A stretch of DNA of 64,000 nucleotides, from contig NZ_CP071051.1 in assembly GCF_017161405.1 (NCBI RefSeq), positions 1,240,001 through 1,304,000 on the forward strand, written 5' to 3'. The notes beneath the pieces are model-generated. The model did no database searches. It was given only the letters and a program-made list of their open reading frames with translations, and was not told where the DNA came from. This document shows positions 32,660 to 41,155 of the stretch, piece after piece. Within the stretch, counting starts at the first letter, position 1, and each line of letters begins with the position of its first letter. The position numbers and the translations under genes were made by a program. The DNA comes from Leucobacter sp. CX169 (GTDB lineage: Bacteria; Actinomycetota; Actinomycetes; Actinomycetales; Microbacteriaceae).

Positions 32660-33549
32660 GTACGCACGCAGAGATGCCCCAGGTCGATCGGGTCGCGGCA
32701 AACCGCGCCGCGGTCGAAGCGCGCCAGGGCCGCGCCGAGCTGAAGCGACGACTGCGCAGCGGTGAGTTGTCGCCCATGCGCGTGCTCGAGCAGTCTCTCG
32801 AACGCGGCTCCGCGGCCTCCGGCCTCCGCATCACCGACTTCCTCCTCAGCCTGCCCGCGATCGGCCAGGTGAAGGCCCCGCGCATCCTCGAGGACCTCGA
32901 GATCTCCGAGCGCAAGCGGCTCGGCGGCCTGGGCGCGCGTCAGCGCTCCCGGCTCGAGCAGTTCATGCGCGAGCGCTTTGGTGCTACGACGGAGCGGCCG
33001 CGGCTCACGGTCCTTGCCGGGCCCACCGCGGTGGGCAAGGGAACGGTGGCGACCTACGTGCGCGAGCACTATCCCGAGGTCACGCTGTCCGTGTCGGCGA
33101 CGACGCGGAAGGCGCGTCCCGGCGAGGTCGAGGGCCAGCACTACTACTTCGTCGACGACGAGCAGTTTGACCGCATGCTTGCCGGCGACGGGTTGCTCGA
33201 GTGGGCGACGGTGCACAACCAGAACCGTTACGGGACCCCCCGTCAGCCCGTGCTCGAAGCCGCCGATCGCGGCGAGCTCGTGTTGCTCGAGATCGACCTG
33301 CAGGGTGCGCGTCAGGTGCGCGCCGCCATGCCCGATGCGCGACTGGTCTTCCTCGCGCCGCCCAGCTGGGACGAGCTGGTGCGCCGACTTGTCGGCCGAG
33401 GCACGGAGGACGAGGCGGAGCGGGAGCGTCGTCTCGCGACCGCCAAGGTTGAGCTCGCGGCGGCCGAAGAGTTCGACGAGATCATCGTCAACGACACTGT
33501 CGAGCGGGCTGCTGCCCGTCTCGTCGACATCATGCGCGGCGACGCGTAA
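32656..33549 (+). CDS. gmk: Fusion protein: actinobacterial integration host factor domain + guanylate kinase
   Basis: 297 residues, about 100 more than a normal guanylate kinase. Residues about 15-108 match the actinobacterial IHF (mIHF): a basic N-terminal helix ([15 protein letters not shown]) and a helix-hairpin-helix ([19 protein letters not shown]) ending in RVRGLG-like [11 protein letters not shown]. The kinase follows with P-loop GPTAVGKGT (122-130), [20 protein letters not shown] and [11 protein letters not shown]. In mycobacteria mihF and gmk are separate neighbours in the same order, so this is a fusion of adjacent genes. It would phosphorylate GMP and may bind DNA. ATGA overlap with pyrF. 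Confidence 0.92.
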   Translation: MSTHAEMPQVDRVAANRAAVEARQGRAELKRRLRSGELSPMRVLEQSLERGSAASGLRITDFLLSLPAIGQVKAPRILEDLEISERKRLGGLGARQRSRLEQFMRERFGATTERPRLTVLAGPTAVGKGTVATYVREHYPEVTLSVSATTRKARPGEVEGQHYYFVDDEQFDRMLAGDGLLEWATVHNQNRYGTPRQPVLEAADRGELVLLEIDLQGARQVRAAMPDARLVFLAPPSWDELVRRLVGRGTEDEAERERRLATAKVELAAAEEFDEIIVNDTVERAAARLVDIMRGDA

Positions 33550-33591
33550 AACCGAACGGCAAACGCGCATCCCGAAATCCCGGGCATCCGG

Positions 33592-33597
33592 TAAGCT
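33592..33597 (+). promoter_or_regulatory. Putative -10 box of rpoZ with adjacent dyad
   Basis: TAAGCT at 33592-33597, predicted initiation near 33604. A six-base dyad AAGTAG-GT-CTACTT (33598-33611) covers the start region and could be an operator or simply chance. Confidence 0.45.
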
Positions 33598-33624
33598 AAG
33601 TAGGTCTACTTGAGGAGCACACCC

Positions 33625-33879
33625 ATGGCCAATGTGAACGGCATTATCGATCCCCCCATCGACGACCTCCTGTCGAAGGTGGAATCGAAGTACGCGCTGG
33701 TGATTTTTGCGTCGCAGCGCGCGCGCCAGATCAACGACTATTACACCGACCTGCACGACGGGAACCTGTACGACAACGTCGGACCGCTCGTGGACTCCAC
33801 GGTCGAGGACAAGCCGCTGTCGATCGCGCTGCACGAGATCGTCGAAGGCAAGCTGACCATGACGGCTCGTCCCGAATAG
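33625..33879 (+). CDS. rpoZ: DNA-directed RNA polymerase subunit omega
   Basis: Small subunit that helps fold and assemble beta-prime. 84 residues from ATG 33625, chosen because GAGGAG (33612-33617) lies eight bases upstream and [16 protein letters not shown] is the usual beginning. The [18 protein letters not shown] helix is the family signature. Normally followed by coaBC; here a strong terminator and metK follow. Confidence 0.95.
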   Translation: MANVNGIIDPPIDDLLSKVESKYALVIFASQRARQINDYYTDLHDGNLYDNVGPLVDSTVEDKPLSIALHEIVEGKLTMTARPE

Positions 33880-33898
33880 TCACACAGGCATTCACTGT

Positions 33899-33939
33899 CG
33901 GCGGTGCCGGATACCCTTGAGAGGGATCCGGCACCGCCG
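33899..33939 (+). terminator. rpoZ terminator hairpin
   Basis: Perfect 14-base arms CGGCGGTGCCGGAT (33899-33912) and ATCCGGCACCGCCG (33926-33939), with an inner CCCT/AGGG stem and a four-base loop. TTCCTGTT follows. Ends the pyr-gmk-rpoZ unit. Confidence 0.85.
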
Positions 33940-33989
33940 TTCCTGTTCCACCCCACTGTTCTTATTCACCCGCGTCGCTGGAGCTCACT

Positions 33990-35183
33990 ATGACCCGCCT
34001 GTTTACCTCTGAGTCTGTGACCGAGGGGCACCCCGATAAGATTTGCGATCGCATCTCCGACACCATCCTGGACGCGATGCTGGAACAGGATCCCGGGGCC
34101 CGCGTCGCCGTCGAGACGCTCGTGACCACGGGCCTCGTGCACGTGGCGGGGGAAGTCTCGACCTCGGGGTACGTCGAGATCCCGCAGCTTGTGCGGGACG
34201 CCGTGCGCGAGATCGGCTACACGAGCTCGGAGATGGGCTTCGATGGGAACTCCTGCGGGGTCTCGATTTCGATCGGACAGCAGTCGCCCGACATCGCGGA
34301 GGGCGTGGACGCGTCCCTCGAAACCCGCCTCGGCCTCGACGACGACGACCTCAGCCGCCAGGGTGCGGGCGACCAGGGCATCATGTTCGGCTACGCGTGC
34401 ACCGAGACGCCTGAGCTGCACCCGCTGCCGAGCTGGCTCTCGCACCGCATGGCCGAGAAGCTGGCCGAGGTTCGCCGTTCGGGCCAGCTGCTCGAGCTTC
34501 GGCCCGACGGCAAGACCCAGGTGACGGTCGGCTACGACGGCACCCGCCCCGTCTCGATCGAGGCCGTCGTGGTCTCCACCCAGCACTCGCGCGACATCTC
34601 GCAGGAGGCGCTGCGCGCCGAGGTCGAGCGGCTCGTGATCCGGCCAGTGCTCGATCTGGTCGAGCTGCCCAGCGCGCACGCCGAGCTCTTCATCAACCCG
34701 GCCGGACCGTTCGTCGTCGGTGGCCCCATGGGCGACGCGGGCCTCACCGGTCGCAAGATCATCATCGACACCTACGGTGGTGCCTCGCGGCACGGCGGCG
34801 GCGCGTTCAGCGGCAAGGACCCCTCGAAGGTCGACCGCTCGGCCGCGTACGCGATGCGCTGGGTCGCGAAGCACGCGGTCCGTGCCGGTCTTGCCGAGCG
34901 CCTCGAGGTCCAGGTGGCGTACGCCATTGGTCGCGCACACCCGGTCGGACTCTACGTCGAGGCCTTCGGCACCGAGACCGTCCCGCTCGACCGCATCGAG
35001 TCGGCCATCCGCGAGGTGTTTGACCTCCGCCCGCTTGCGATTATTCGCGACCTCGACCTGCTGCGCCCGATCTACGCGAAGACTTCGGCCTACGGCCACT
35101 TCGGGCGCGAGCTGCCCGAGTTCACCTGGGAGGCGACGCCGCGGGTCGCCGAGCTGCGCGCTGCCGCCGGTCTCGACCGCTAG
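33990..35183 (+). CDS. metK: S-adenosylmethionine synthetase
   Basis: Makes SAM from methionine and ATP. 397 residues. [32 protein letters not shown] and [19 protein letters not shown] are the family signatures, including the P-loop-like [13 protein letters not shown] lies six bases before the ATG. No SAM riboswitch is visible in the 110-base gap after rpoZ. priA follows after nine bases. Confidence 0.98.
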   Translation: MTRLFTSESVTEGHPDKICDRISDTILDAMLEQDPGARVAVETLVTTGLVHVAGEVSTSGYVEIPQLVRDAVREIGYTSSEMGFDGNSCGVSISIGQQSPDIAEGVDASLETRLGLDDDDLSRQGAGDQGIMFGYACTETPELHPLPSWLSHRMAEKLAEVRRSGQLLELRPDGKTQVTVGYDGTRPVSIEAVVVSTQHSRDISQEALRAEVERLVIRPVLDLVELPSAHAELFINPAGPFVVGGPMGDAGLTGRKIIIDTYGGASRHGGGAFSGKDPSKVDRSAAYAMRWVAKHAVRAGLAERLEVQVAYAIGRAHPVGLYVEAFGTETVPLDRIESAIREVFDLRPLAIIRDLDLLRPIYAKTSAYGHFGRELPEFTWEATPRVAELRAAAGLDR

Positions 35184-35192
35184 CGAGCCGAC

Positions 35193-37277
35193 TTGACCGC
35201 GCAGGATCCCGCCTCAGCGTCCGTTCCGGAGGGGACGGACGCTCGAGCGATCCCGGTGCCCGGTGCGGGAGATTTGCCCGACCCCGGTACAGGCGCGAGC
35301 GCGGTCCCCGCCCCGGCGACGGGCCCGGTCGCGCGGATCCTGTTGGACTCGGCGCTGCCGCAGCTCGATCACCTCTTCGACTACGCGGTGCCCGAGTCGC
35401 TTTCGGGGACGCTGCGCGCCGGACAGCGCGTGCGCGTGCCGTTTCGGTCGCGCACCCGCAACACCTTCGGCTACCTCATCGACTTCGTTGAGCGCAGCGA
35501 ATTCACGGGGGAGCTCGCGCCGGTCACCGACGCGGTCTCGCCTGTCTCGGTGCTGACCCCCGAGGTGTGGCAGCTCGCCCGGCACCTGGCCGACCGAGCT
35601 GGCGGAAGCGCCGGCGACATCCTGCGCCTCGCGATCCCGGCGCGACAGGTACGCGTCGAGAAGCAGCACCTGGCCGGTACGGCGGCCGACCCGGGCGCTG
35701 ACGACGTCCCGTACGAGGCCGTCGAGTCCGAAGCGACAATCGGCCAGCTCCTCGTCGACGGCGCGAGACTGTCGCTCACGGCCTCGCACGGCCCCGAGCG
35801 ACTGAGCACGGGGGAGTGGGTCGGCACCTGGGCGGCCGAGCTCGCCCGCACGGCGCTCGCGACCCATGCCGCGGGCAAGAGCGTCATCATCGTCGTACCC
35901 GACTATCGCGACCTCGACCAGGTGCGCGACGCGCTCGCCTCGCTCGGACACGCGGGGGTCGTGCGGGTGGACTCCCGTCAGTCAAATGCCGAGCGCTACG
36001 CCGCATTCATGCGGGCGCTCGACCCGGTGCCACGCATCGTCCTCGGCAATCGCTCCGCCGTCTATGCGCCCGCGCACGACCTGGGCGCGATCCTGGTCTG
36101 GACCGACGGCGATCCCGTCCTCGCCGAGCCGCTCGCGCCGTACGTGCACGCCCGCGACGCGGCGCTTGTGCGCGCCGAGCTCGAAGGGGCCGGTCTGCTT
36201 TTCGCCGCGCACGCGCGCAGCACCGAGGTGCAGCGGCTCGTCGACCTGGGCTACGTCCGCCCGCAACGCACCCCGCCCAAGCGCACCCGCATCGTGCTCT
36301 CGGGCGCGCTCACGAACGAGGACCGGCAGCCCGGTCGCATCCCGGGGATCGCGATCCAGACCATTCGCGCGGGGCTCGAGACCGGTCCGGTGCTCGTGCA
36401 GGTCGCGGCGCCCGGCTACGCCCCGATCGCCGTGTGTGGGCGGTGCCACGACCTTGCGCGTTGCCGCTCGTGCAACGGCCCCATCGGCTTCCGGAGTCAG
36501 GGCCGCGCGGCCTGCCGCTGGTGCGGCGAGAGTGCGGCGGGCTGGCGCTGCGAGCAGTGCGGCGAGACGAAGCTCGAGGTGCGCGGCGCCGGGTCCAGCC
36601 GCACGGCGGAGCAGTTCGAGACGGCGCTGCCCGGCACTCGGGTGTTGTTGAGCGACGGGGAACACGCCCGTAGTCGCGTGGATGCGCGCCCCGCGCTCGT
36701 CGTCGCGACGCGCGGGGCCGAGCCGCTCGCGGCCGGCGGCTATCGCGCGGTCGTGCTGCTCGATGCCGACCGATTGTTGGGGCTCGAGACGCTGCGCGCG
36801 GGCGAGGACTGCCTGCGCTGGTGGGAGAACGCCGCGGCCCTAGCCGCCCCCGGCGCGAGCTGCGTGCTCGTCGGGGCGGGCGGGCCGCTCGTGCGGGCAT
36901 TCGCGACCGGGCGGGTCGAGGAGTGGCTGCAGCAGGAACTCGCCGACCGGCAAGGGCTCCGGTACCCGCCGGCGGTGCGGGTGGCCAGCGTGACGGGGGG
37001 CGCCGCCGAAGTCGAACGGGCGCTTTCGCGCCTCGATGGCCTCACCGGAATCGACCGGCTTGGGCCGACGCCGCAGCCCATGGCCGATGGGGTCGAGACC
37101 GTGCGGGCGATTGTCCGCTTTGACTATCAGCAGGGTGCTGAAGTCGCGAAGCGCCTGCGCGCGGCGCTGATCGCCGATGCCGCCGGGGCCACGTCTCGCG
37201 CGCGCGGGCGCGCCCCGGGGCGCCGCCCCGAGGCGTTGCGGCTGCGCTTCGACGACCGCGGCGTCTTCGACGGCTAG
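35193..37277 (+). CDS. priA: Primosomal protein N' (PriA), helicase-motif-deficient actinobacterial form
   Basis: 694 residues from a TTG start nine bases after metK; a later start is possible, since the first 45 residues are low-complexity. The DNA-binding N-terminal domain (ARILLDSALPQLDHLFDYAV) and a zinc domain with four CxxC pairs (CGRC, CRSC, CRWC, CEQC, about residues 415-460) are intact. The Walker A GxGKT of PriA is missing (AAGKSVIIVV stands nearby without the motif) and the DEAH box is replaced by LVWTDGD. It probably works in replication restart as a structural factor without helicase activity, as annotated for other actinobacteria. Confidence 0.9.
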   Translation: MTAQDPASASVPEGTDARAIPVPGAGDLPDPGTGASAVPAPATGPVARILLDSALPQLDHLFDYAVPESLSGTLRAGQRVRVPFRSRTRNTFGYLIDFVERSEFTGELAPVTDAVSPVSVLTPEVWQLARHLADRAGGSAGDILRLAIPARQVRVEKQHLAGTAADPGADDVPYEAVESEATIGQLLVDGARLSLTASHGPERLSTGEWVGTWAAELARTALATHAAGKSVIIVVPDYRDLDQVRDALASLGHAGVVRVDSRQSNAERYAAFMRALDPVPRIVLGNRSAVYAPAHDLGAILVWTDGDPVLAEPLAPYVHARDAALVRAELEGAGLLFAAHARSTEVQRLVDLGYVRPQRTPPKRTRIVLSGALTNEDRQPGRIPGIAIQTIRAGLETGPVLVQVAAPGYAPIAVCGRCHDLARCRSCNGPIGFRSQGRAACRWCGESAAGWRCEQCGETKLEVRGAGSSRTAEQFETALPGTRVLLSDGEHARSRVDARPALVVATRGAEPLAAGGYRAVVLLDADRLLGLETLRAGEDCLRWWENAAALAAPGASCVLVGAGGPLVRAFATGRVEEWLQQELADRQGLRYPPAVRVASVTGGAAEVERALSRLDGLTGIDRLGPTPQPMADGVETVRAIVRFDYQQGAEVAKRLRAALIADAAGATSRARGRAPGRRPEALRLRFDDRGVFDG

Positions 37278-37432
37278 GCGCGGTGCCCCGGCCGCGACCC
37301 GTCGCAAATGGCTGCTCCCGGCTCCCGGAAGAGCCATATGCGCCGGATCGCGCGGCGGCGGGTGGGGCCGCGCGACGTCTGGAAGATCCTGCGGGGAAGG
37401 GAACGCCCGGGCGACCTGCGAGAATAGACCCC

Positions 37433-38347
37433 ATGCGTATTGTCTTCGCCGGCACCCCAGAGGTTGCCGCCCCCTCGTTGCGGGCACTCGTGGCCGCCGG
37501 CCACGAGGTGCTCGCCGTCATCACCCGTGAGGACGCGCCACTCGGCCGCAAGCGCGTGCTCACGCCGTCACCGGTCGCCGACGCGGCCGAGGCGCTCGGC
37601 CTGCCCGTGATCAAGGCGAACACGCTCGGCGAGGCGGTCACGGCGCAGGTGGCGGCTCTCGCGCCCGACCTCGGTGTGGTGGTGGCGTACGGCGGTCTGA
37701 TTCGCGAGCCGCTGCTGAGCACGCCCGTGCACGGCTGGATCAACCTGCACTTCTCTGACCTGCCGCGCTGGCGGGGCGCCGCACCGGTGCAGCGCGCGCT
37801 CATGGCGGGCGAGCAGGAGCTCGGCCTCACGGTGTTTCGCCTCGTCGCCGCACTCGACGCGGGCGACGTGTTGACGCGTGGCGCGCTAACCGTGCCCGCC
37901 GGCACGAGCGCGGGTGACGCGCTCGCGCTGCTGGCAGAGCACGGCACCGCGTCGCTGCTCGCCGCCGTCGAAGGCCTCGATTCCGGCGCCCTGGCCGGCG
38001 AGCCGCAGGTCGGCGAGACAAGTTACGCCCACAAGCTCGATCGTTCACACGGTCACCTCGACCCGCGGCAACCCGCCGCGCAGATTCTCGCGCACTGGGC
38101 GGGCGTCACGCCCGAACCGGGCGCCACCCTCGAAACGGACGGAGCGTCACTCAAGGTGCACGCCATCACTCTCACCTCGGGCGCATCGCCCGCCCCCGGC
38201 GTCGTCGCACTCGTCGACGGCAAGGCAGTGCTCGGCACGGTCGACGGCATCGGCCTCGCGCTCGACCGCGTGCAGCCGGCCGGCAAGCCCGCCATGGACG
38301 GCGCAGCCTGGCTGCGCGGCCGCGGCGGATCGGTCGTGGTCGCGTGA
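37433..38347 (+). CDS. fmt: Methionyl-tRNA formyltransferase
   Basis: Formylates initiator Met-tRNA with 10-formyl-THF. ATG 37433 opens MRIVFAGTPEVAAPSL, the expected N-terminus; 304 residues. Active-site segment LHFSDLPRWRGAAPVQRAL and the C-terminal OB domain are present. GAGAAT (37420-37425) lies seven bases before the ATG, a possible leaderless promoter. rsmB overlaps by four bases. The 155-base gap after priA holds no other gene I can support. Confidence 0.96.
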   Translation: MRIVFAGTPEVAAPSLRALVAAGHEVLAVITREDAPLGRKRVLTPSPVADAAEALGLPVIKANTLGEAVTAQVAALAPDLGVVVAYGGLIREPLLSTPVHGWINLHFSDLPRWRGAAPVQRALMAGEQELGLTVFRLVAALDAGDVLTRGALTVPAGTSAGDALALLAEHGTASLLAAVEGLDSGALAGEPQVGETSYAHKLDRSHGHLDPRQPAAQILAHWAGVTPEPGATLETDGASLKVHAITLTSGASPAPGVVALVDGKAVLGTVDGIGLALDRVQPAGKPAMDGAAWLRGRGGSVVVA

Positions 38348-39873
38348 GCGGTGAGCGGCGCCCGAGCGGCGGAACGCACGGCCAGAACGGCGGATACTTC
38401 AATGGCGGCGGTCGCGGCGGCGCGCAGGGCGGCGGCCCCCGCGGGGGCAACCGTCGCGGCGGTCAGCAGCAGGCGCCCAAGGCCTGGATATCGGGGGCGC
38501 GCCTCGTCGCCTACGACGTACTGCGCGACGTGGAAGAACGCGACGCCTACGCAAACCTTGCCCTCCCGGCGAAGATTCGGGCGGCGAACCTCGACGCCCG
38601 TGACGCCGCGCTGGCGACAGAGCTGACCTCGGGCACGCTGCGCGGTCAGGGCCGCTACGACCGGATCATCGAGATCGCGGCGAACCGTCCCATCGCCGAC
38701 ATCGATCCGCGCACCCGGAATGTCCTGCGCCTCGGCGTGCACCAGCTGCTCTCGATGCGGGTGGGTGCCCACGCTGCCGTGAACGAGTCGGTCGAGCTGC
38801 AGCGCCGCGTCGCGGTGCCGCAGGGCGCAGGCTTCGTGAACGGCGTACTCCGCACGGTCGGCCGCGCCGACCCCGCCGAGTGGGACGACCGCATCAACGA
38901 CGAGGCGGCCTCGCCCGACGAGTCCCTCGCCCAGCGCTCCTCGCACCCCGTCTGGGTGCTGCGCGCCCTGCGCGCCGCGCTGACGGCGGAGGGTCGCGCG
39001 GACGAGCTCGGCGCCCTCCTCGAGGCCGACAACCTGCCGCCGCGCGTGAGCGTCGCGGCGCTGCCCGGCCAGGGCTTCGACGCCGACGAATTGACGCTCG
39101 AGCACGCGGGCCTGCGCGCCTCGGGCCCCTCGCCGATCGGATTCGAGCTCGCGGGCGGCGACCCGATCTCCGCGATCAAGGCCGCGGGCGCTGCAGACGG
39201 CACGGTTCGTGTGCAGGATCAGGGCTCCCAGCTCGCGGCGCTCCTCCTCACCCGAGCGAAGCCGGTCGCCCCGGGCGAGCGCTGGCTCGACCTGTGCGCG
39301 GGCCCTGGTGGGAAGACCGCGCTGCTCGGCGCCGAGGCCGCGCTCGGTGGCGCCACGGTCCGGGCGAACGAGGTCTCCGAGCACCGCGCCGACCTGGTGC
39401 GGCGCGCCGTCTCGGCCGTGAGCGCACACGTCGACGTCGTCAGCCATGACGGCCGCGAGGACGAGGCCTACGGGGGAGCGGACGCCCGCTTCGACCGCAT
39501 CCTCGTCGACGCGCCGTGCAGCGGACTGGGCGCGCTGCGCCGTCGTCCCGAGGCGCGCTGGCGCAAGCAGCCCGAGGAGTTGCCGCCGCTTCGCGTGCTG
39601 CAGGCCGAGCTGCTGACCGCCGCAGCGAGGCACCTCGCCGATGACGGCGTGCTCGCCTACGTCACCTGCTCGCCGCACATCGCCGAGACCCGCACCGTCG
39701 TGGACCGCTTTCTCGCGAAGCACCCCGAGTTCACCGAGCTCGACGCACGCGCGATCGCCCAGCGCGAGGCCCGCGGCGAACTCGAACTCGCCGGCGAGGC
39801 GCTCTCGGTACAGCTCTGGCCGCACCGCAACGGCACGGACGCGATGTTCGTCTCCCTGCTCGCCCGCCGCTAG
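38344..39873 (+). CDS. rsmB: 16S rRNA (cytosine(967)-C(5))-methyltransferase RsmB
   Basis: SAM-dependent m5C methyltransferase of the Sun/Fmu family. 509 residues, GTG start in a GTGA overlap with fmt. The first 45 residues are Gly/Arg/Asn/Gln-rich and look disordered. A NusB-like RNA-binding domain follows (ARLVAYDVLRDVEERDAYAN), then the Rossmann core with DLCAGPGGKTALLG, catalytic DAPCSGLGALRRRPE and the second Cys in YVTCSPHIAETR. fmt-rsmB-rpe is a common actinobacterial order. Confidence 0.94.
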   Translation: MSGERRPSGGTHGQNGGYFNGGGRGGAQGGGPRGGNRRGGQQQAPKAWISGARLVAYDVLRDVEERDAYANLALPAKIRAANLDARDAALATELTSGTLRGQGRYDRIIEIAANRPIADIDPRTRNVLRLGVHQLLSMRVGAHAAVNESVELQRRVAVPQGAGFVNGVLRTVGRADPAEWDDRINDEAASPDESLAQRSSHPVWVLRALRAALTAEGRADELGALLEADNLPPRVSVAALPGQGFDADELTLEHAGLRASGPSPIGFELAGGDPISAIKAAGAADGTVRVQDQGSQLAALLLTRAKPVAPGERWLDLCAGPGGKTALLGAEAALGGATVRANEVSEHRADLVRRAVSAVSAHVDVVSHDGREDEAYGGADARFDRILVDAPCSGLGALRRRPEARWRKQPEELPPLRVLQAELLTAAARHLADDGVLAYVTCSPHIAETRTVVDRFLAKHPEFTELDARAIAQREARGELELAGEALSVQLWPHRNGTDAMFVSLLARR

Positions 39874-39887
39874 CGCGGGCTCGGGGA

Positions 39888-39907
39888 GGATCCGCCGGTG
39901 CGGATCC
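39888..39907 (+). terminator. Hairpin downstream of rsmB
   Basis: Perfect arms GGATCCGC (39888-39895) and GCGGATCC (39900-39907), loop CGGT, 14 bases after the rsmB stop. Its right part belongs to a 21-base direct repeat that recurs at 40021-40041. Confidence 0.55.
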
Positions 39908-40041
39908 TGCCCTGCGCTGTCACGAATGTCGGAGATGACACGTATGTCGGACGGGAACACGGCGTTTCGTTCCGACATGTGTGACATCTCCGACATTGCT
40001 CACGCAGCACCGGATCGTGCCCGCCGGTGCGGATCCTGCCC
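39892..40041. repeat. Long imperfect inverted repeat bounded by 21-bp direct repeats, upstream of rpe
   Basis: Identical 21-base copies at 39892-39912 and 40021-40041 (both beginning CCGCCGGTGCGGATCC). Between them, arms 39925-39951 and 39971-39997 (27 bases each) are complementary at 24 positions and contain TGTCGGA/TCCGACA twice per arm; the loop is 19 bases. The -10 box of rpe begins three bases after the right-hand copy. No coding sequence is contained. Origin and role unknown. Confidence 0.85.
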
Positions 40042-40043
40042 GG

Positions 40044-40049
40044 TAGACT
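40044..40049 (+). promoter_or_regulatory. -10 box for leaderless rpe
   Basis: TAGACT, seven bases before GTG 40057. Confidence 0.6.
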
Positions 40050-40056
40050 GGCCTGC

Positions 40057-40719
40057 GTGACCGCAGCGCGCATTAACCCGAGCATCCTGTCCGCCGATTT
40101 CGTCAACCTGCAGCACGAGCTCGAGCGGATCGCCACCGCCGACTACGTGCACGTTGACGTGATGGACAATCACTTCGTACCGAATCTCACGATGGGCCCG
40201 CCGATCGTGGCGCGCATCCAAGAGGTGTCGCCGGTGCCGCTCGACGTGCACCTCATGATCTCCGACGCCGACCGCTGGGCGCCGGGGTACGCCGAGCTCG
40301 GCGCGTTCTCTGTGACCTTTCACGCCGAGGCCGCGGCCGACCCGGTCGCCCTCGCGCGTAAGCTCCGCGACATCGGCGCCCGCGCCGGCATCGCGTTGAA
40401 GCCCGGCACCGACCCCGAGCCCTATCTCGAGATTCTGCACGAGTTCGACCAGGTGCTGGTCATGACGGTCGAGCCCGGGTTCGGCGGCCAGTCGTTTATG
40501 CCCGACATGATGTCCAAGCTGCGCCTGTTCGCCGAGGCGAAGAAGCGGCAGGGCCTCGACGTCTGGTTGCAGGTCGACGGCGGCATCACGGTCGACACGA
40601 TCGGCATCGCGGCCGAGGCCGGCGCGGACACGTTCGTGGCCGGATCGGCCGTCTACGGCGGCGTGCCCGAGTCGCGGATCGCCGACCTGCGCGTCGCCGC
40701 GGCGGCGCACGCGCACTAG
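40057..40719 (+). CDS. rpe: Ribulose-phosphate 3-epimerase
   Basis: Interconverts ribulose-5-P and xylulose-5-P in the pentose phosphate pathway. GTG 40057 is chosen because it starts at [12 protein letters not shown] and follows a -10 box by seven bases; 220 residues. TIM-barrel metal and catalytic motifs [37 protein letters not shown] and DGGIT are all present. Confidence 0.97.
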   Translation: MTAARINPSILSADFVNLQHELERIATADYVHVDVMDNHFVPNLTMGPPIVARIQEVSPVPLDVHLMISDADRWAPGYAELGAFSVTFHAEAAADPVALARKLRDIGARAGIALKPGTDPEPYLEILHEFDQVLVMTVEPGFGGQSFMPDMMSKLRLFAEAKKRQGLDVWLQVDGGITVDTIGIAAEAGADTFVAGSAVYGGVPESRIADLRVAAAAHAH

Positions 40720-40790
40720 TTTTTCCCCGAGCGACGCCACTCTCGGGGCCGAAACCGGTCGTGTGGCGCGTCGCACCCCCCGGCGACCGC

Positions 40791-40796
40791 TAGGCT
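40791..40796 (+). promoter_or_regulatory. -10 box for leaderless hisE
   Basis: TAGGCT, six bases before GTG 40803; no ribosome site. Confidence 0.6.
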
Positions 40797-40802
40797 AGGC
40801 AC

Positions 40803-41066
40803 GTGAAATCGTTCGATTCCCTGTTCTCCGAGCTCAGCGCGAAGGCGGTGGCGCGCCCTGAAGGCAGCGACACCGTGGCCCGACTGGACGCCGGCGTGCA
40901 TGCGATTGGGAAGAAGATCGTCGAAGAGGCCGCCGAGGTGTGGATGGCGGCCGAGTACGAGTCTGACGACGCGTGCGCGGAAGAGATCAGCCAGCTGATC
41001 TATCACCTGCAGGTACTCATGCTCGCCAAGGGGCTCACCCTTGACGACGTGAACAAGCATCTCTAG
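40803..41066 (+). CDS. hisE: Phosphoribosyl-ATP pyrophosphatase
   Basis: Second step of histidine synthesis, hydrolysing PR-ATP to PR-AMP. 87 residues. The MazG-like helical core with acidic metal ligands is clear in [18 protein letters not shown] and [17 protein letters not shown]. Stand-alone HisE, with HisI separate at 42784, is the actinobacterial arrangement. GTG start, probably leaderless. Confidence 0.95.
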   Translation: MKSFDSLFSELSAKAVARPEGSDTVARLDAGVHAIGKKIVEEAAEVWMAAEYESDDACAEEISQLIYHLQVLMLAKGLTLDDVNKHL

Positions 41067-41133
41067 CGCCCGACGCCTCTGTCGTCGGCGCGCTTCCCGG
41101 TCATCCCTCTCCACGAAGGACCGGATCCGGTCC
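41067..41133 (+). terminator. Two hairpins between hisE and hisG
   Basis: First hairpin: CGCC-c-GACG (41067-41075) with CGTCGGCG (41083-41090), directly after the hisE stop. Second: perfect 16-base palindrome GGACCGGATCCGGTCC (41118-41133). Either may terminate or attenuate transcription into hisG; the second could also be a protein site. Confidence 0.5.
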
Positions 41134-41155
41134 CTCACGACAGAATCGAAACCTC

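Noticed and set aside
33880-33989. SAM riboswitch upstream of metK
   Set aside because: The gap is filled by the rpoZ terminator hairpin and about 50 bases that cannot hold a known SAM aptamer.
37278-37432. Extra gene or longer fmt reading upstream of ATG 37433
   Set aside because: The in-frame extension from 37283 gives a Pro/Ala/Arg-rich stretch before the canonical MRIVFAGTPE start, with no conserved feature.
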